DNA from: Burkholderia sp. BCC0322
GTDB taxonomy: Bacteria; Pseudomonadota; Gammaproteobacteria; Burkholderiales; Burkholderiaceae
Direction: 5' to 3'
DNA: 64,000 bases
NCBI RefSeq assembly: GCF_902833045.1
Contig: NZ_CADFDU010000005.1
Coordinates: 372,583 to 436,582 of the forward strand
The translations under genes were made by a program, and so were the position numbers. How positions within the stretch are numbered: position 1 is the stretch's first letter; each line of letters begins with the position of its first letter. Of the stretch, positions 35,730 to 43,444 are shown piece by piece. The notes beneath the pieces are model-generated. The model saw nothing but the letters and a program-made list of their open reading frames with translations. It did not search any database and was not told where the DNA came from.

Positions 35730-36686
35730 TCACTGAAAGTGATGCACATACCGCAGCACCAGCCGCGTGCCCTGCGGCCGGTTCCGCGCATAGGTCTCGA
35801 AATAGGCGTTGAACATCAGGTGATCGTGCGGCGAGACGCTGTACATGGCCCCCGGGCCGATCGCGAACACGGCCTCCCGCGTGCCCGGCACGTCCTGCCC
35901 GTTTTCCTTCATGTCGGTGGTCTGGCGCAGCCAGTAGCCGTTGAGCCCCAGCCGCAGGCCGGGGCGCACTTCATACTCGGTCGCGAAGTTCGCGTGGATA
36001 GCCTGGCCGGCCTGCGTCGACGTCACGTCCGGGCCGAGCGACGTGGCCGGCTGGTGGTTGGTCGCGTTCCACAAGTAATGCAGCCGCCACGACACGGTCC
36101 ACTTGGGCGTGAGCCACAGCGTCGCCGCCCAGTACGGATCGAACGACCAGAAATGGCTGCCGGGATTGATCGCGCGCGACGGGTCGTACGCGCCGGTCGG
36201 CGCGATGAACTGGAATTCGACGCGCTGCGCGAAGCGCGGGCCTTGCGCGCCCATCACCGGGTCGAACTGGATGAACGGGCCGATCAGCAGGTCGCCGAAG
36301 CCCGCACGCGCATTCAGCGCGACATGGCCGATGCCGTCGTCGGTTCGCGCGGACGCGATCCACGGCAGGATCACGTCGAGTCCGGGATGCATGCCCGCGA
36401 ATGTCAGCGGCGACTGATAGACGAGCTGGCTGAGCCCCGCGAACAGGTCGATGTCCTGCTTCGGCAGCCCGACCTTGTTGCCCGCGTTGTCGTTGACGCG
36501 GCTGGCCGTGTGGGCCTGCAGGTACTGCGTGCCGTACCAGCCGGAGCCGGCCGGCGGCATCCCGTCGAGGAAGCTGGTCATGCCGAGGTTGACCGCCGGC
36601 AGGTCGGCTGCGCCGGCAGGCGCGCCGGCGGACATGCCGGCGATCGTGAGGCCTGCGACGACGAGTACGCGAGAGCCGAATTTCAT
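35730..36686 (-). CDS. MetA-type outer-membrane protein of an aromatic-degradation operon
   Basis: The protein of about 318 residues has a signal peptide (VAGLTIAGMSAGAPAGA) and then beta-strand-rich sequence with many aromatic residues and an aromatic-ending C terminus (LVLRYVHHFQ). It fits the Phenol_MetA_deg family of outer-membrane proteins often encoded with aromatic catabolic genes and thought to import hydrophobic substrates. ATG 36686 has AGGAGGT seven bases upstream; a GTG at 36695 overlaps that ribosome site and is unlikely. It is the last gene of the indole-type operon. Confidence 0.8.
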   Translation of the reverse strand: MKFGSRVLVVAGLTIAGMSAGAPAGAADLPAVNLGMTSFLDGMPPAGSGWYGTQYLQAHTASRVNDNAGNKVGLPKQDIDLFAGLSQLVYQSPLTFAGMHPGLDVILPWIASARTDDGIGHVALNARAGFGDLLIGPFIQFDPVMGAQGPRFAQRVEFQFIAPTGAYDPSRAINPGSHFWSFDPYWAATLWLTPKWTVSWRLHYLWNATNHQPATSLGPDVTSTQAGQAIHANFATEYEVRPGLRLGLNGYWLRQTTDMKENGQDVPGTREAVFAIGPGAMYSVSPHDHLMFNAYFETYARNRPQGTRLVLRYVHHFQ

Positions 36687-36722
36687 GTTCACCACCTCCT
36701 GGGTATTTATTTGTATAACTAA

Positions 36723-37250
36723 TCAAACGGCGCGAAAAAGATCGGGGTGGTCGGCGATCGCGCGATACTGGCCCGCATGGAACACCAGCGGCGCACGGCC
36801 GAACGCGTCGAACTGCTCGATCTGGCCGATGAAGAGCAGGTGATCGCCGCCTTCGTAATGACCGACGTTGCGGCACACGAAGCGCGCGCTTGCGCCGTCG
36901 AGGCAGGGCACGCCGCCGGTTTCCGAATCCACGTGAAGCACGCCGTCGAACTTGTCGGCGCAGGGCGTCGCGAAACGGCGTGACAGGGCTATCTGGTCGT
37001 GCGCGAGGATGTTGATCGCGAAATGGGTGGCCGCGACGAAATCCGGGCGGCTCGGCGCGACCTTGCGCAGGCTCCACAGCACGAGCGGCGGATCGAGCGA
37101 CAGCGACGAGAACGAATTGGCGGTGAGGCCCACCTTGCGTCCGTCGGCCGCGCACGTGGTGATCACGGTCACGCCGGTCGGGAATTGCCCGAACGCGGCG
37201 CGCAACTGCATCGGGTCGAGGGCCGGGCGATCGGTAGCGGTCGTTTCCAT
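36723..37250 (-). CDS. iifD: flavin reductase of a two-component monooxygenase
   Basis: The 175-residue protein is a small flavin reductase (HpaC/StyB group): FGQFPTGVTVITT, GLTANSFSSLSLDPPLVLW, HFAINILAHDQIALSRRFA and C-terminal GRAPLVFHAGQYR. It would supply reduced FAD to the oxygenase encoded immediately upstream, whose stop is 5 bp before this start. GGAG precedes the ATG at 37250. The gene symbol follows the indole (iif) clusters and is by analogy. Confidence 0.85.
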   Translation of the reverse strand: METTATDRPALDPMQLRAAFGQFPTGVTVITTCAADGRKVGLTANSFSSLSLDPPLVLWSLRKVAPSRPDFVAATHFAINILAHDQIALSRRFATPCADKFDGVLHVDSETGGVPCLDGASARFVCRNVGHYEGGDHLLFIGQIEQFDAFGRAPLVFHAGQYRAIADHPDLFRAV

Positions 37251-37255
37251 GCCGG

Positions 37256-38494
37256 TTACTCCACGCGTGCGCCGTGTTCGCGGATCATCGCCGCGCAGGC
37301 CGACGGCTCGAACCACCACGGCGAGAACCGGCGCGGATCGTCGAAGCCGTCGACGATCGCCGCAGCGAGCGAAGGAAGCTGGCCGGCCGCGCCGAGCAGT
37401 TCGAGGATGTGCGGCGGCGGCGGCGTGAGCAGCGAGTTGGTCCAGCGCACGACGTGCTGCGCATAGGCCCAGTAGCCTTCGAACGTCTGCTGCATCCAGT
37501 CTTCGCCGAACGGTGCGGCATCGCGCGCGACGATCGCGTCGAAATAGGCCTTCGCGCATTTCGCGGCGTTGTTCGATCCCTGGCCGGTGATCGGATCGTT
37601 GACGACCACCGCATCGGCCATCCCGAACACCGTCCGGCCCGACGGCAGACGGAAGAACGGCTTGCGCACCGTCGGCGCGAAGCGCCCGGCCAGCGTGCCG
37701 TTCGGATCGGTGAGCTCGACGTCGCGGCAGCGTTCGAATTCCCACGGCACGTACTGCTGCAGGAACGACAGGCTCCGGTCGAGATGCTGCTCGGGCGTCT
37801 TGACGTCGGCCCAGCAGTCGAGCGGGCCGCCCGGAATGCCTTCGAACACCATGATTTCGCACGGGCCCGTCGTGGTCAGCGCGGGGAACACGAAGTACTC
37901 GCCGATGCCGGGCAGCAGGTTGAAGCGCACGCGCGAATACGGCTGGCTCGGCGTCATCCCTTTCACGTAGGTGAGGGCCAGCGCGCGTTGCGGGCGGTCG
38001 AACGCGCTGCGCACGTCGTCGCGGCCGAGCAGGTTGACGATCTCGCCCTTGCCGGCCGCGAGCAGCACGAGGTCGTGGCTGCGCGCCAGTGCCTCGAGTT
38101 CGGGTACGCCGATGTCGTCAATGCGCACGTCCGCGCCGCGGCGCCGCACGCCGTCGAGCCAGTCGGCCATTTTCACGCGCTGGTCGACCGACTGCGCGTA
38201 GCGGGTCAGCCGCGATGACCAGTCGATCACCTTGCGGCCGTTGCCGTCCGGATGCGGCACCGCGACGCCGATCCCTTCGATGGACGGGCACGATTCCTCC
38301 CACGTGTTCAGGCCGAGGTCGCGCTCGATCTGCAATGACGTGTGGAACATGCACTGGCTCGACATGACCTTGCCGGTGCGGATCTGTTCGGCATCGCGGT
38401 TGGTCGCGAGCGTGACGTGGTAGCCCTGCTCGAGCAGGGCGAAGGCGAGTTGCAGGCCGGACTGGCCGGCGCCGACGATGGCGATGCGTCTCAT
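37256..38494 (-). CDS. iifC: StyA-like FAD-dependent indole/styrene monooxygenase
   Basis: The 412-residue protein matches styrene/indole monooxygenase StyA in length and motifs: dinucleotide fold IAIVGAGQSGLQLAF with GAGQSG at 8-13, CMFHTSLQIERDLGLN, the FAD segment VFGMADAVVVNDPITGQGSNN and a C-terminal WFEPSACAAM. In iif clusters the homologue hydroxylates indole using FADH2 from the flavin reductase, giving an indole-2,3-dihydrodiol. With an SDR and a DLH-type enzyme upstream in the same order, indole is a better guess than styrene. ATG 38494 begins the Rossmann strand. Confidence 0.87.
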   Translation of the reverse strand: MRRIAIVGAGQSGLQLAFALLEQGYHVTLATNRDAEQIRTGKVMSSQCMFHTSLQIERDLGLNTWEESCPSIEGIGVAVPHPDGNGRKVIDWSSRLTRYAQSVDQRVKMADWLDGVRRRGADVRIDDIGVPELEALARSHDLVLLAAGKGEIVNLLGRDDVRSAFDRPQRALALTYVKGMTPSQPYSRVRFNLLPGIGEYFVFPALTTTGPCEIMVFEGIPGGPLDCWADVKTPEQHLDRSLSFLQQYVPWEFERCRDVELTDPNGTLAGRFAPTVRKPFFRLPSGRTVFGMADAVVVNDPITGQGSNNAAKCAKAYFDAIVARDAAPFGEDWMQQTFEGYWAYAQHVVRWTNSLLTPPPPHILELLGAAGQLPSLAAAIVDGFDDPRRFSPWWFEPSACAAMIREHGARVE

Positions 38495-38564
38495 GGATCT
38501 GTCCTCGGTTGGCCGGATGCCGGCCGGAATCGTGTTGATGAAGGGAAGCGGCGGTGAGGCGCGC

Positions 38565-39353
38565 TCACTCCGCCAGGCGCGGAATGGCCGGTACCGCCTG
38601 TTCGGGGCCCATCGCGGCATAGCCGCCGTCCACCGCGTAGTCGGCGCCCGTCACGAAGCTCGCTGCGTCACTGCACAGGAACGTCACGACCTGCGCGACC
38701 TCGGACGGATCGCCGACGCGGCCGAGCAGGTGGAACGGCGCGGCGACGCGATCGGTCTTTGCACGGTCGCCGTGCGTCAACTCGTCCATCACGCGCGACC
38801 ACGTCCAGCCCGGCGACACGGAGTTGACGCGAATGCGGTCGGGTGCAAGATCCATCGCCATGCTGCGCGTGAGCTGGCGGATCGCCGCCTTGGACGTCGG
38901 GTACAGCCAGCGGCCGGTTTGCGCGCACTGGGCCGAGATCGAGCTGAAGTTCACGATCGCGCCGCCGCCGCGCCGGACCATGTGCGGATGCACGGCCTTG
39001 GCGAGCATCGCGGCCGATACGACGTTGACGTCCATCGCGGCGAGCCAGTCGTTGCGGGTCGCCTGGATGCCATTGTCGACGTAGCTGCACGCGAGGTTGA
39101 CGAGCACGTCGATCGCACCGAACCGGTCGGCGATGGCCGATATCGCACGCTCGATCGCGCGATCGTCGGTGATGTCGAGCGCGACGAACATCGCCCGTTC
39201 GCCGAGCGAGGCGGCCGCGCGCGCGCCGTTCTCGGCATCGAGATCGAGGATCGCGACGCACGCACCGGCGCGGCTCAGGTCCTGCGCGACCGCGGCGCCG
39301 ATCAGCGTGGCGCCGCCGGTGACGATCGCGACTTTGCCAGCAAGGGCAGTCAT
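38565..39353 (-). CDS. iifB: short-chain dehydrogenase (IifB-like)
   Basis: The 262-residue SDR has the cofactor motif TGGATLIG (a variant of TGxxxGIG), NLAC in place of NNAG, the catalytic Ser in FSSIS and YPTSK as the Tyr-x-x-x-Lys pair. Family role: oxidises a hydroxyl group with NAD(P)+. In iif clusters the homologue oxidises indole-2,3-dihydrodiol to 3-hydroxyindolin-2-one. It lies between the DLH-NTF2 gene and the monooxygenase gene, all in the same direction. Confidence 0.85.
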   Translation of the reverse strand: MTALAGKVAIVTGGATLIGAAVAQDLSRAGACVAILDLDAENGARAAASLGERAMFVALDITDDRAIERAISAIADRFGAIDVLVNLACSYVDNGIQATRNDWLAAMDVNVVSAAMLAKAVHPHMVRRGGGAIVNFSSISAQCAQTGRWLYPTSKAAIRQLTRSMAMDLAPDRIRVNSVSPGWTWSRVMDELTHGDRAKTDRVAAPFHLLGRVGDPSEVAQVVTFLCSDAASFVTGADYAVDGGYAAMGPEQAVPAIPRLAE

Positions 39354-39393
39354 GGGGTGTCTCCGGAAATCGTTGAGTGAGGGAGGGGCCGCG

Positions 39394-40641
39394 TCAATGC
39401 GCGCCCGTCGACGGCCCGCTGTCCTGCCAGCGGCGCATCAGGCCGTTCGACGGCACGGTTTCGTCGAGCAGCTTGCGGGCCGTCTCGACGCCCGCGACCG
39501 GCAGGCCCGCCGGATCGAGCAGGCCGATCTGCACGAGCACGCTTGCCTGGTCCCAGTAGATATGCTCGTGATAAAGCTTGTCGCCGCGGAATTTGACGAT
39601 CGCGACGAGCGGAATCTCGACGCGCTTGCCGGTCGGCGCGACGCCCGGCAACATCCAGTCGATCTCGGTGGTGTGCGTGAAGCAGAACAGCAGCTCGTCG
39701 ACGATCTGGCTCGCGCCGATCGTGCGCGAGATCGGCGTGATCGTCGTGTCCGGCGGATTGGCATGCACGAAATGATGCGTGTAGAAGCGCTTGAGCTCGT
39801 CGTGGCCGACGCCGCCCGTCAGCGTGGGAATATGGTTGACGTACGGCTCGGCAACCATCGTCGCCATCGTTGCATCGACGTTGCGCGTGTCGAATTCGTG
39901 TTTGAGGTGCGCTTCCCACAGTGTGGACAGGTCGTAGCGCGGGCCGAGCGCGGCGCGGAACGCGGTGATCGCGCGCTGGTGGGCCATGACTGCGGCGGCC
40001 TTGTCGAAATGATCGCCGCCGACGCGCGCGAACGCGTGATCGACGCCCGGATACGCATGCACTTCGACGCCGTCGCGCCCGGCGAGCGCGTCGGCAATGC
40101 GCTGCTGCGCGTCGGGCGGGCAGAAGCGGTCCTGCCCGGCGATCTGCAGCACGAGCCGGCCGTGCAGGTGCGACGCCTCGTCGAGCGCCTGCTCGATGCC
40201 CACGCCGTAGTAGCTGACCGCCGCGGCCACGCCCGGCAGCCGGCACGCGGCGAGATACGCGAGCTTGCCGCCGAGGCAGTAGCCGAGCACGCCGGTTTCG
40301 CCCGTGCATTCCGGCAACTGCCTGAGCACCCCGAGCGCGGCGCCGACGTCCTCGACGCCCTTGTTCTCGTCGTATTCGCGGTACAGGGCCATCGCGCGTT
40401 CGACATCGGCCGCGGCATAACCGAGTTCGGTTCCCGGCGCCTGACGCCAGAACAGGTCGGGCACGAGCACCGTATAGCCTTCCTCCGCGTAGTAGTCGGC
40501 GGCTTCCCGCATCGTCGCGTTCGCGCCGAAGATCTCGTGGCACAGCACGATGCCGGGCCCCTTGCCGGCGGCCGGCGTGCTCAGGTACGCGCGAAACGTG
40601 CCGCCGTCCGGCGACGGAATCTCGATGTGACGTCCTTGCAT
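39394..40641 (-). CDS. iifA: dienelactone-hydrolase-like domain fused to an NTF2-like domain (IifA-like)
   Basis: The 415-residue protein is a two-domain fusion. Residues about 1-240 are a dienelactone hydrolase alpha/beta fold with nucleophile Cys in GYCLGGK, Asp in GQDRFCPPD and His in GVDHAFAR. Residues about 255-400 are an NTF2/SnoaL-like barrel (TLWEAHLKHEFDTRNVDATM, VAIVKFRGDKLYHEHIYWD). In iif/ind clusters the protein at this position helps convert 3-hydroxyindolin-2-one to anthranilate without a cofactor. Which domain does so is not visible. ATG 40641 has GGAGGG upstream. Confidence 0.82.
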   Translation of the reverse strand: MQGRHIEIPSPDGGTFRAYLSTPAAGKGPGIVLCHEIFGANATMREAADYYAEEGYTVLVPDLFWRQAPGTELGYAAADVERAMALYREYDENKGVEDVGAALGVLRQLPECTGETGVLGYCLGGKLAYLAACRLPGVAAAVSYYGVGIEQALDEASHLHGRLVLQIAGQDRFCPPDAQQRIADALAGRDGVEVHAYPGVDHAFARVGGDHFDKAAAVMAHQRAITAFRAALGPRYDLSTLWEAHLKHEFDTRNVDATMATMVAEPYVNHIPTLTGGVGHDELKRFYTHHFVHANPPDTTITPISRTIGASQIVDELLFCFTHTTEIDWMLPGVAPTGKRVEIPLVAIVKFRGDKLYHEHIYWDQASVLVQIGLLDPAGLPVAGVETARKLLDETVPSNGLMRRWQDSGPSTGAH

Positions 40642-40993
40642 GTGTCCCTCCATAGGGTTCATCTCGGTGACAAGCCCAGTATTGGCGGACGAAATGGGCG
40701 TTTCTATCCGCTTTCTTCGGCCGGTATCCGCGAATTCCGGAAACCTGTGGCACCGGCCGCCGCGCGTGGGCCGGCGCGCGGCTGACTGCGGGTATGTGCG
40801 GATGCGGAAGCCCCGCACAGTTTTCTACGATGCGCGAACGGTCCGCTTCTTGCGTTGTTTGCGCGGGACTTGCGTGCTTTGGCGACCGGACTGTCCGGAT
40901 ACTCCGGGCGCTATCCGGATCGTGCGGCGGATGCCCCCATATCGGGAACGCATGCACGACGCGAGTGCAATCGAGCATGACGGGAGAACATCG
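40642..40993. promoter_or_regulatory. divergent control region of the indole-type operon and its AraC regulator
   Basis: The 352-bp region separates iifA-like and the AraC gene and must hold both promoters. Two TCCGGAT repeats at 40894-40900 and 40914-40920 are exactly 20 bp apart, a spacing suited to AraC/XylS binding on one DNA face. No promoter was fixed with confidence. Confidence 0.5.
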
Positions 40994-42019
40994 ATGGCGC
41001 AATTTTCCGGAACAGGCTGGCTGGCCGACACCGCCTGTTTCAATCACGACAACCTGATGCTGCAGTCGAACGACGTGGACGAGGTTCGCACCCGCGTCGC
41101 CGACGTATTCAAGCCGCACCGGCTCACGCCGACCGGCGAATCGCGTGCGCTGCACAGCTGCATGCATCACGCGCGCTGGGGCAACCTGTCGTTGAACCTG
41201 CTCGATTATGGCGGTGGCGTGAGCATCGAGCCGGGGCCGCTCGAGCACTTCTTCCTGTTGCAGATCCCGCTGCGCGGCGACGCGGAAATCGAGTGCGGCT
41301 CGGCGCGTTTCGTGTCGTCGCCGGGCACCGCATCGCTGATCTCGCCGACGCTGTCGCTGAAGATGCGCTGGGGCGACGCGTGCCCGCAAGTGATCCTGCG
41401 CATCGAGCGCGAAGTGATGGAGCGCCACGCCCGGCGGCATTTCGGCGACGACCGCCACGCGCCGGTCGAATTCGAGCCGGAATTCAGCCTGTCATCGTCG
41501 CAGGGGACGTGTCTGACGCAGATGCTGCCGATCCTCGCGGGCGCGATCGCGACGGATGCGCATCCGCTGCGGCACCCGCTCGCCTTCGAGCAGCTCGAAT
41601 CGACGCTGCTCAACCTGCTGCTGCACGGCCACCCGAACAGCGCGCGCAACGGCACGCGACACCTGCCGGTGGCGCTGGCACCGTTCTACGTGCGGCGCGT
41701 CGAGGACTACATCCGCGCCCATCTCGACGAGCCGCTGACGATCGAGCGGCTCGCCGAACTGGCCGGCGTCAGCCCGAGCACGCTGTTCGCCGGCTTTCGC
41801 CAACGCCACGGCATCACGCCGATGGGCTTCGTGCGGCAGATGCGGCTGCAACGTGTGCGCGAGGCGTTGCTGGCCGACGAGTCGCCGGGGCTCGCATCGG
41901 TGACGGACATCGCGCTGAAATGGGGCTTCGCGCACCTCGGGCGGTTCGCGATCGAGTACAAGCGCGCGTTCGGCGAGTCGCCGTCGGCGACGCTCAGGAT
42001 GCGGCGCGTGCGCGCCTAG
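40994..42019 (+). CDS. AraC/XylS-family regulator (IifR-like)
   Basis: The 341-residue regulator has an AraC_binding_2-type N-terminal domain (HHARWGNLSLNLLDYGGGVS, FLLQIPLRGDAEI, as in regulators of aromatic catabolism) and two C-terminal HTH motifs (LTIERLAELAGVSPSTLFAG and ALKWGFAHLGRFAIEYKRAF). Divergent orientation to the iif-like operon suggests that it activates it in response to indole or a product. ATG 40994 has GGGAG upstream; in-frame codons before it look non-coding. Confidence 0.88.
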   Translation: MAQFSGTGWLADTACFNHDNLMLQSNDVDEVRTRVADVFKPHRLTPTGESRALHSCMHHARWGNLSLNLLDYGGGVSIEPGPLEHFFLLQIPLRGDAEIECGSARFVSSPGTASLISPTLSLKMRWGDACPQVILRIEREVMERHARRHFGDDRHAPVEFEPEFSLSSSQGTCLTQMLPILAGAIATDAHPLRHPLAFEQLESTLLNLLLHGHPNSARNGTRHLPVALAPFYVRRVEDYIRAHLDEPLTIERLAELAGVSPSTLFAGFRQRHGITPMGFVRQMRLQRVREALLADESPGLASVTDIALKWGFAHLGRFAIEYKRAFGESPSATLRMRRVRA

Positions 42020-42050
42020 CGGCGCGCGCGGCAACCCACTCGCGGATCGT

Positions 42051-43007
42051 CTACGGCAGCGGCACGCCCCAGGCTGCCGTCACGTTTCCGCCGAGCCGCC
42101 ATTCGGTGAACGGGCGGCGCGACGCGATGATCGCCGGCAGCCGCGCGTCGTGAAAACGCGCGTAGTACGGCTCGACCCAGCTCAGTTCATCGCGGAACGT
42201 CCACGGAAACAGGTCCTGTTTGACCGGCGTGATGGCCGTGAAGCTGGCGGGATCATCGACCGCATGGATGACGAGGTTCGCCAGGCGCCCGATCGCGCCG
42301 TCGTTTTCCCGATAGAGATCGATATGGCGCCGCTGCACGAGTTCCGCAGCGAACACGAGCGGGAGCAGCGCGAACGTGTGATAGTGCAGCGCGCGGTTGC
42401 CGCGTTTGACTTCGCGCGCGAGCGCCCCGTCGGGGCCGATGTCGCGGATGCCCTCGCGTACCCGCAGCAGCCCCGAGTCGACGAGGCTCGAGTTGCCGGT
42501 CACGGTGCCGATGGCGATCAGGTCGAGCCCGGCCCAGTACACGAGGTTGTTGTGCAAATGATTGATCGCCTCCGCATCGCGGGTGGCGATCGCGATGCGT
42601 TCGAGCCACGGATCGATCGCGTCGAACCGCGCGCGGTTCGCGTCGTGCACGTCGCGCGGCATGCGCAGGATCACCATCGCGAAGTCGGTGCCGGCCCACG
42701 AACGCTCGTAGTAGCCCTGATAACCGGTGATTCGGCCCATCAGGGCATCAGCGCGCGCCCAGCTTTCCAGCAGGCTGGCTGCGCACGACCAGTCCCCCTT
42801 GTCAGCCGACGCATTGAGCCGGGCAATGAAATCGCGCATCGGCTTCACGGCGCGCGCATAGCCGGCGGCGTCGTCATAGTAGCCGGGCGGATCGATCGTC
42901 GTGACGGCTGCCGGGATGTCGCAGGCGCGGGCCGGCGACACGGCGGCGAAGAGCAAGCCCACGACGAGCAACGCAGCGGACAGCGGTCGGGTCGGCATGC
43001 GGCGCAT
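42051..43007 (-). CDS. secreted alginate-lyase-family protein with altered active site
   Basis: The 318-residue protein has a signal peptide (LLVVGLLFAAVSPARA) and belongs to the PL5/AlgL alginate lyase family. Two conserved blocks are visible: HNNLVYWAG and RGNRALHYHTFALLPLV. In characterised enzymes the first block is NNHxYW with a catalytic His, but here it is Asn153-Asn154-Leu155. The Arg and Tyr of the second block remain (Arg202, Tyr209). The protein may bind rather than cleave polyuronate, or use another base. GAGGAC precedes ATG 43007. No alginate synthesis genes are nearby. Confidence 0.8.
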   Translation of the reverse strand: MRRMPTRPLSAALLVVGLLFAAVSPARACDIPAAVTTIDPPGYYDDAAGYARAVKPMRDFIARLNASADKGDWSCAASLLESWARADALMGRITGYQGYYERSWAGTDFAMVILRMPRDVHDANRARFDAIDPWLERIAIATRDAEAINHLHNNLVYWAGLDLIAIGTVTGNSSLVDSGLLRVREGIRDIGPDGALAREVKRGNRALHYHTFALLPLVFAAELVQRRHIDLYRENDGAIGRLANLVIHAVDDPASFTAITPVKQDLFPWTFRDELSWVEPYYARFHDARLPAIIASRRPFTEWRLGGNVTAAWGVPLP

Positions 43008-43444
43008 AGCGTCCTCGGTGATGACGGTGGTGTGACAAACAGGGAAGCCGCCCCTCGGCCTGACGACCCCGCGACGTCGGACGCGTGCGGCCGGCAAGAT
43101 GCGGCGAAGCCCGGTGACGCGCGCAGGGCCGTGCAACCTGCAGTCACTCCGGCGGCGCACGTAGTCTAGCGTCCGCGTCTTTCATCCGGCTTGCCTGGCG
43201 AAAGCCGTACGGAACGATGCCGAACCGGCTCCGTTTTCCACGCACCGAACCCCGACGCACTTTTTTAAAGACTGCGTTATGTTCGCCCGGTATCATCGCT
43301 GCGCTCGCGACCGACGCCATGGGCCAGTGCATGCCGACTCGCGCGCAACCAGCATCGCAAAGAAGACAACACAGGGCGGACGCCGACGGTGCGTCGCGCC
43401 GCGATCAGGCCGAATCGGCCGCCAGCACGACGGAGCACGGAACG
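43008..43444. other. divergent region upstream of the TonB-dependent receptor
   Basis: The reading frame of the receptor is open here from 43217, but the residues encoded are low in hydrophobicity and unlike a signal peptide. An AT-rich stretch at 43260-43300 (TTTTTTAAAGACTGCGTTATG) looks promoter-like. No clear Fur box was seen. Confidence 0.4.

Noticed and set aside
43217-43444. Upstream start for the TonB-dependent receptor
   Set aside because: It would put 76 polar residues before the signal peptide and cover a promoter-like stretch.
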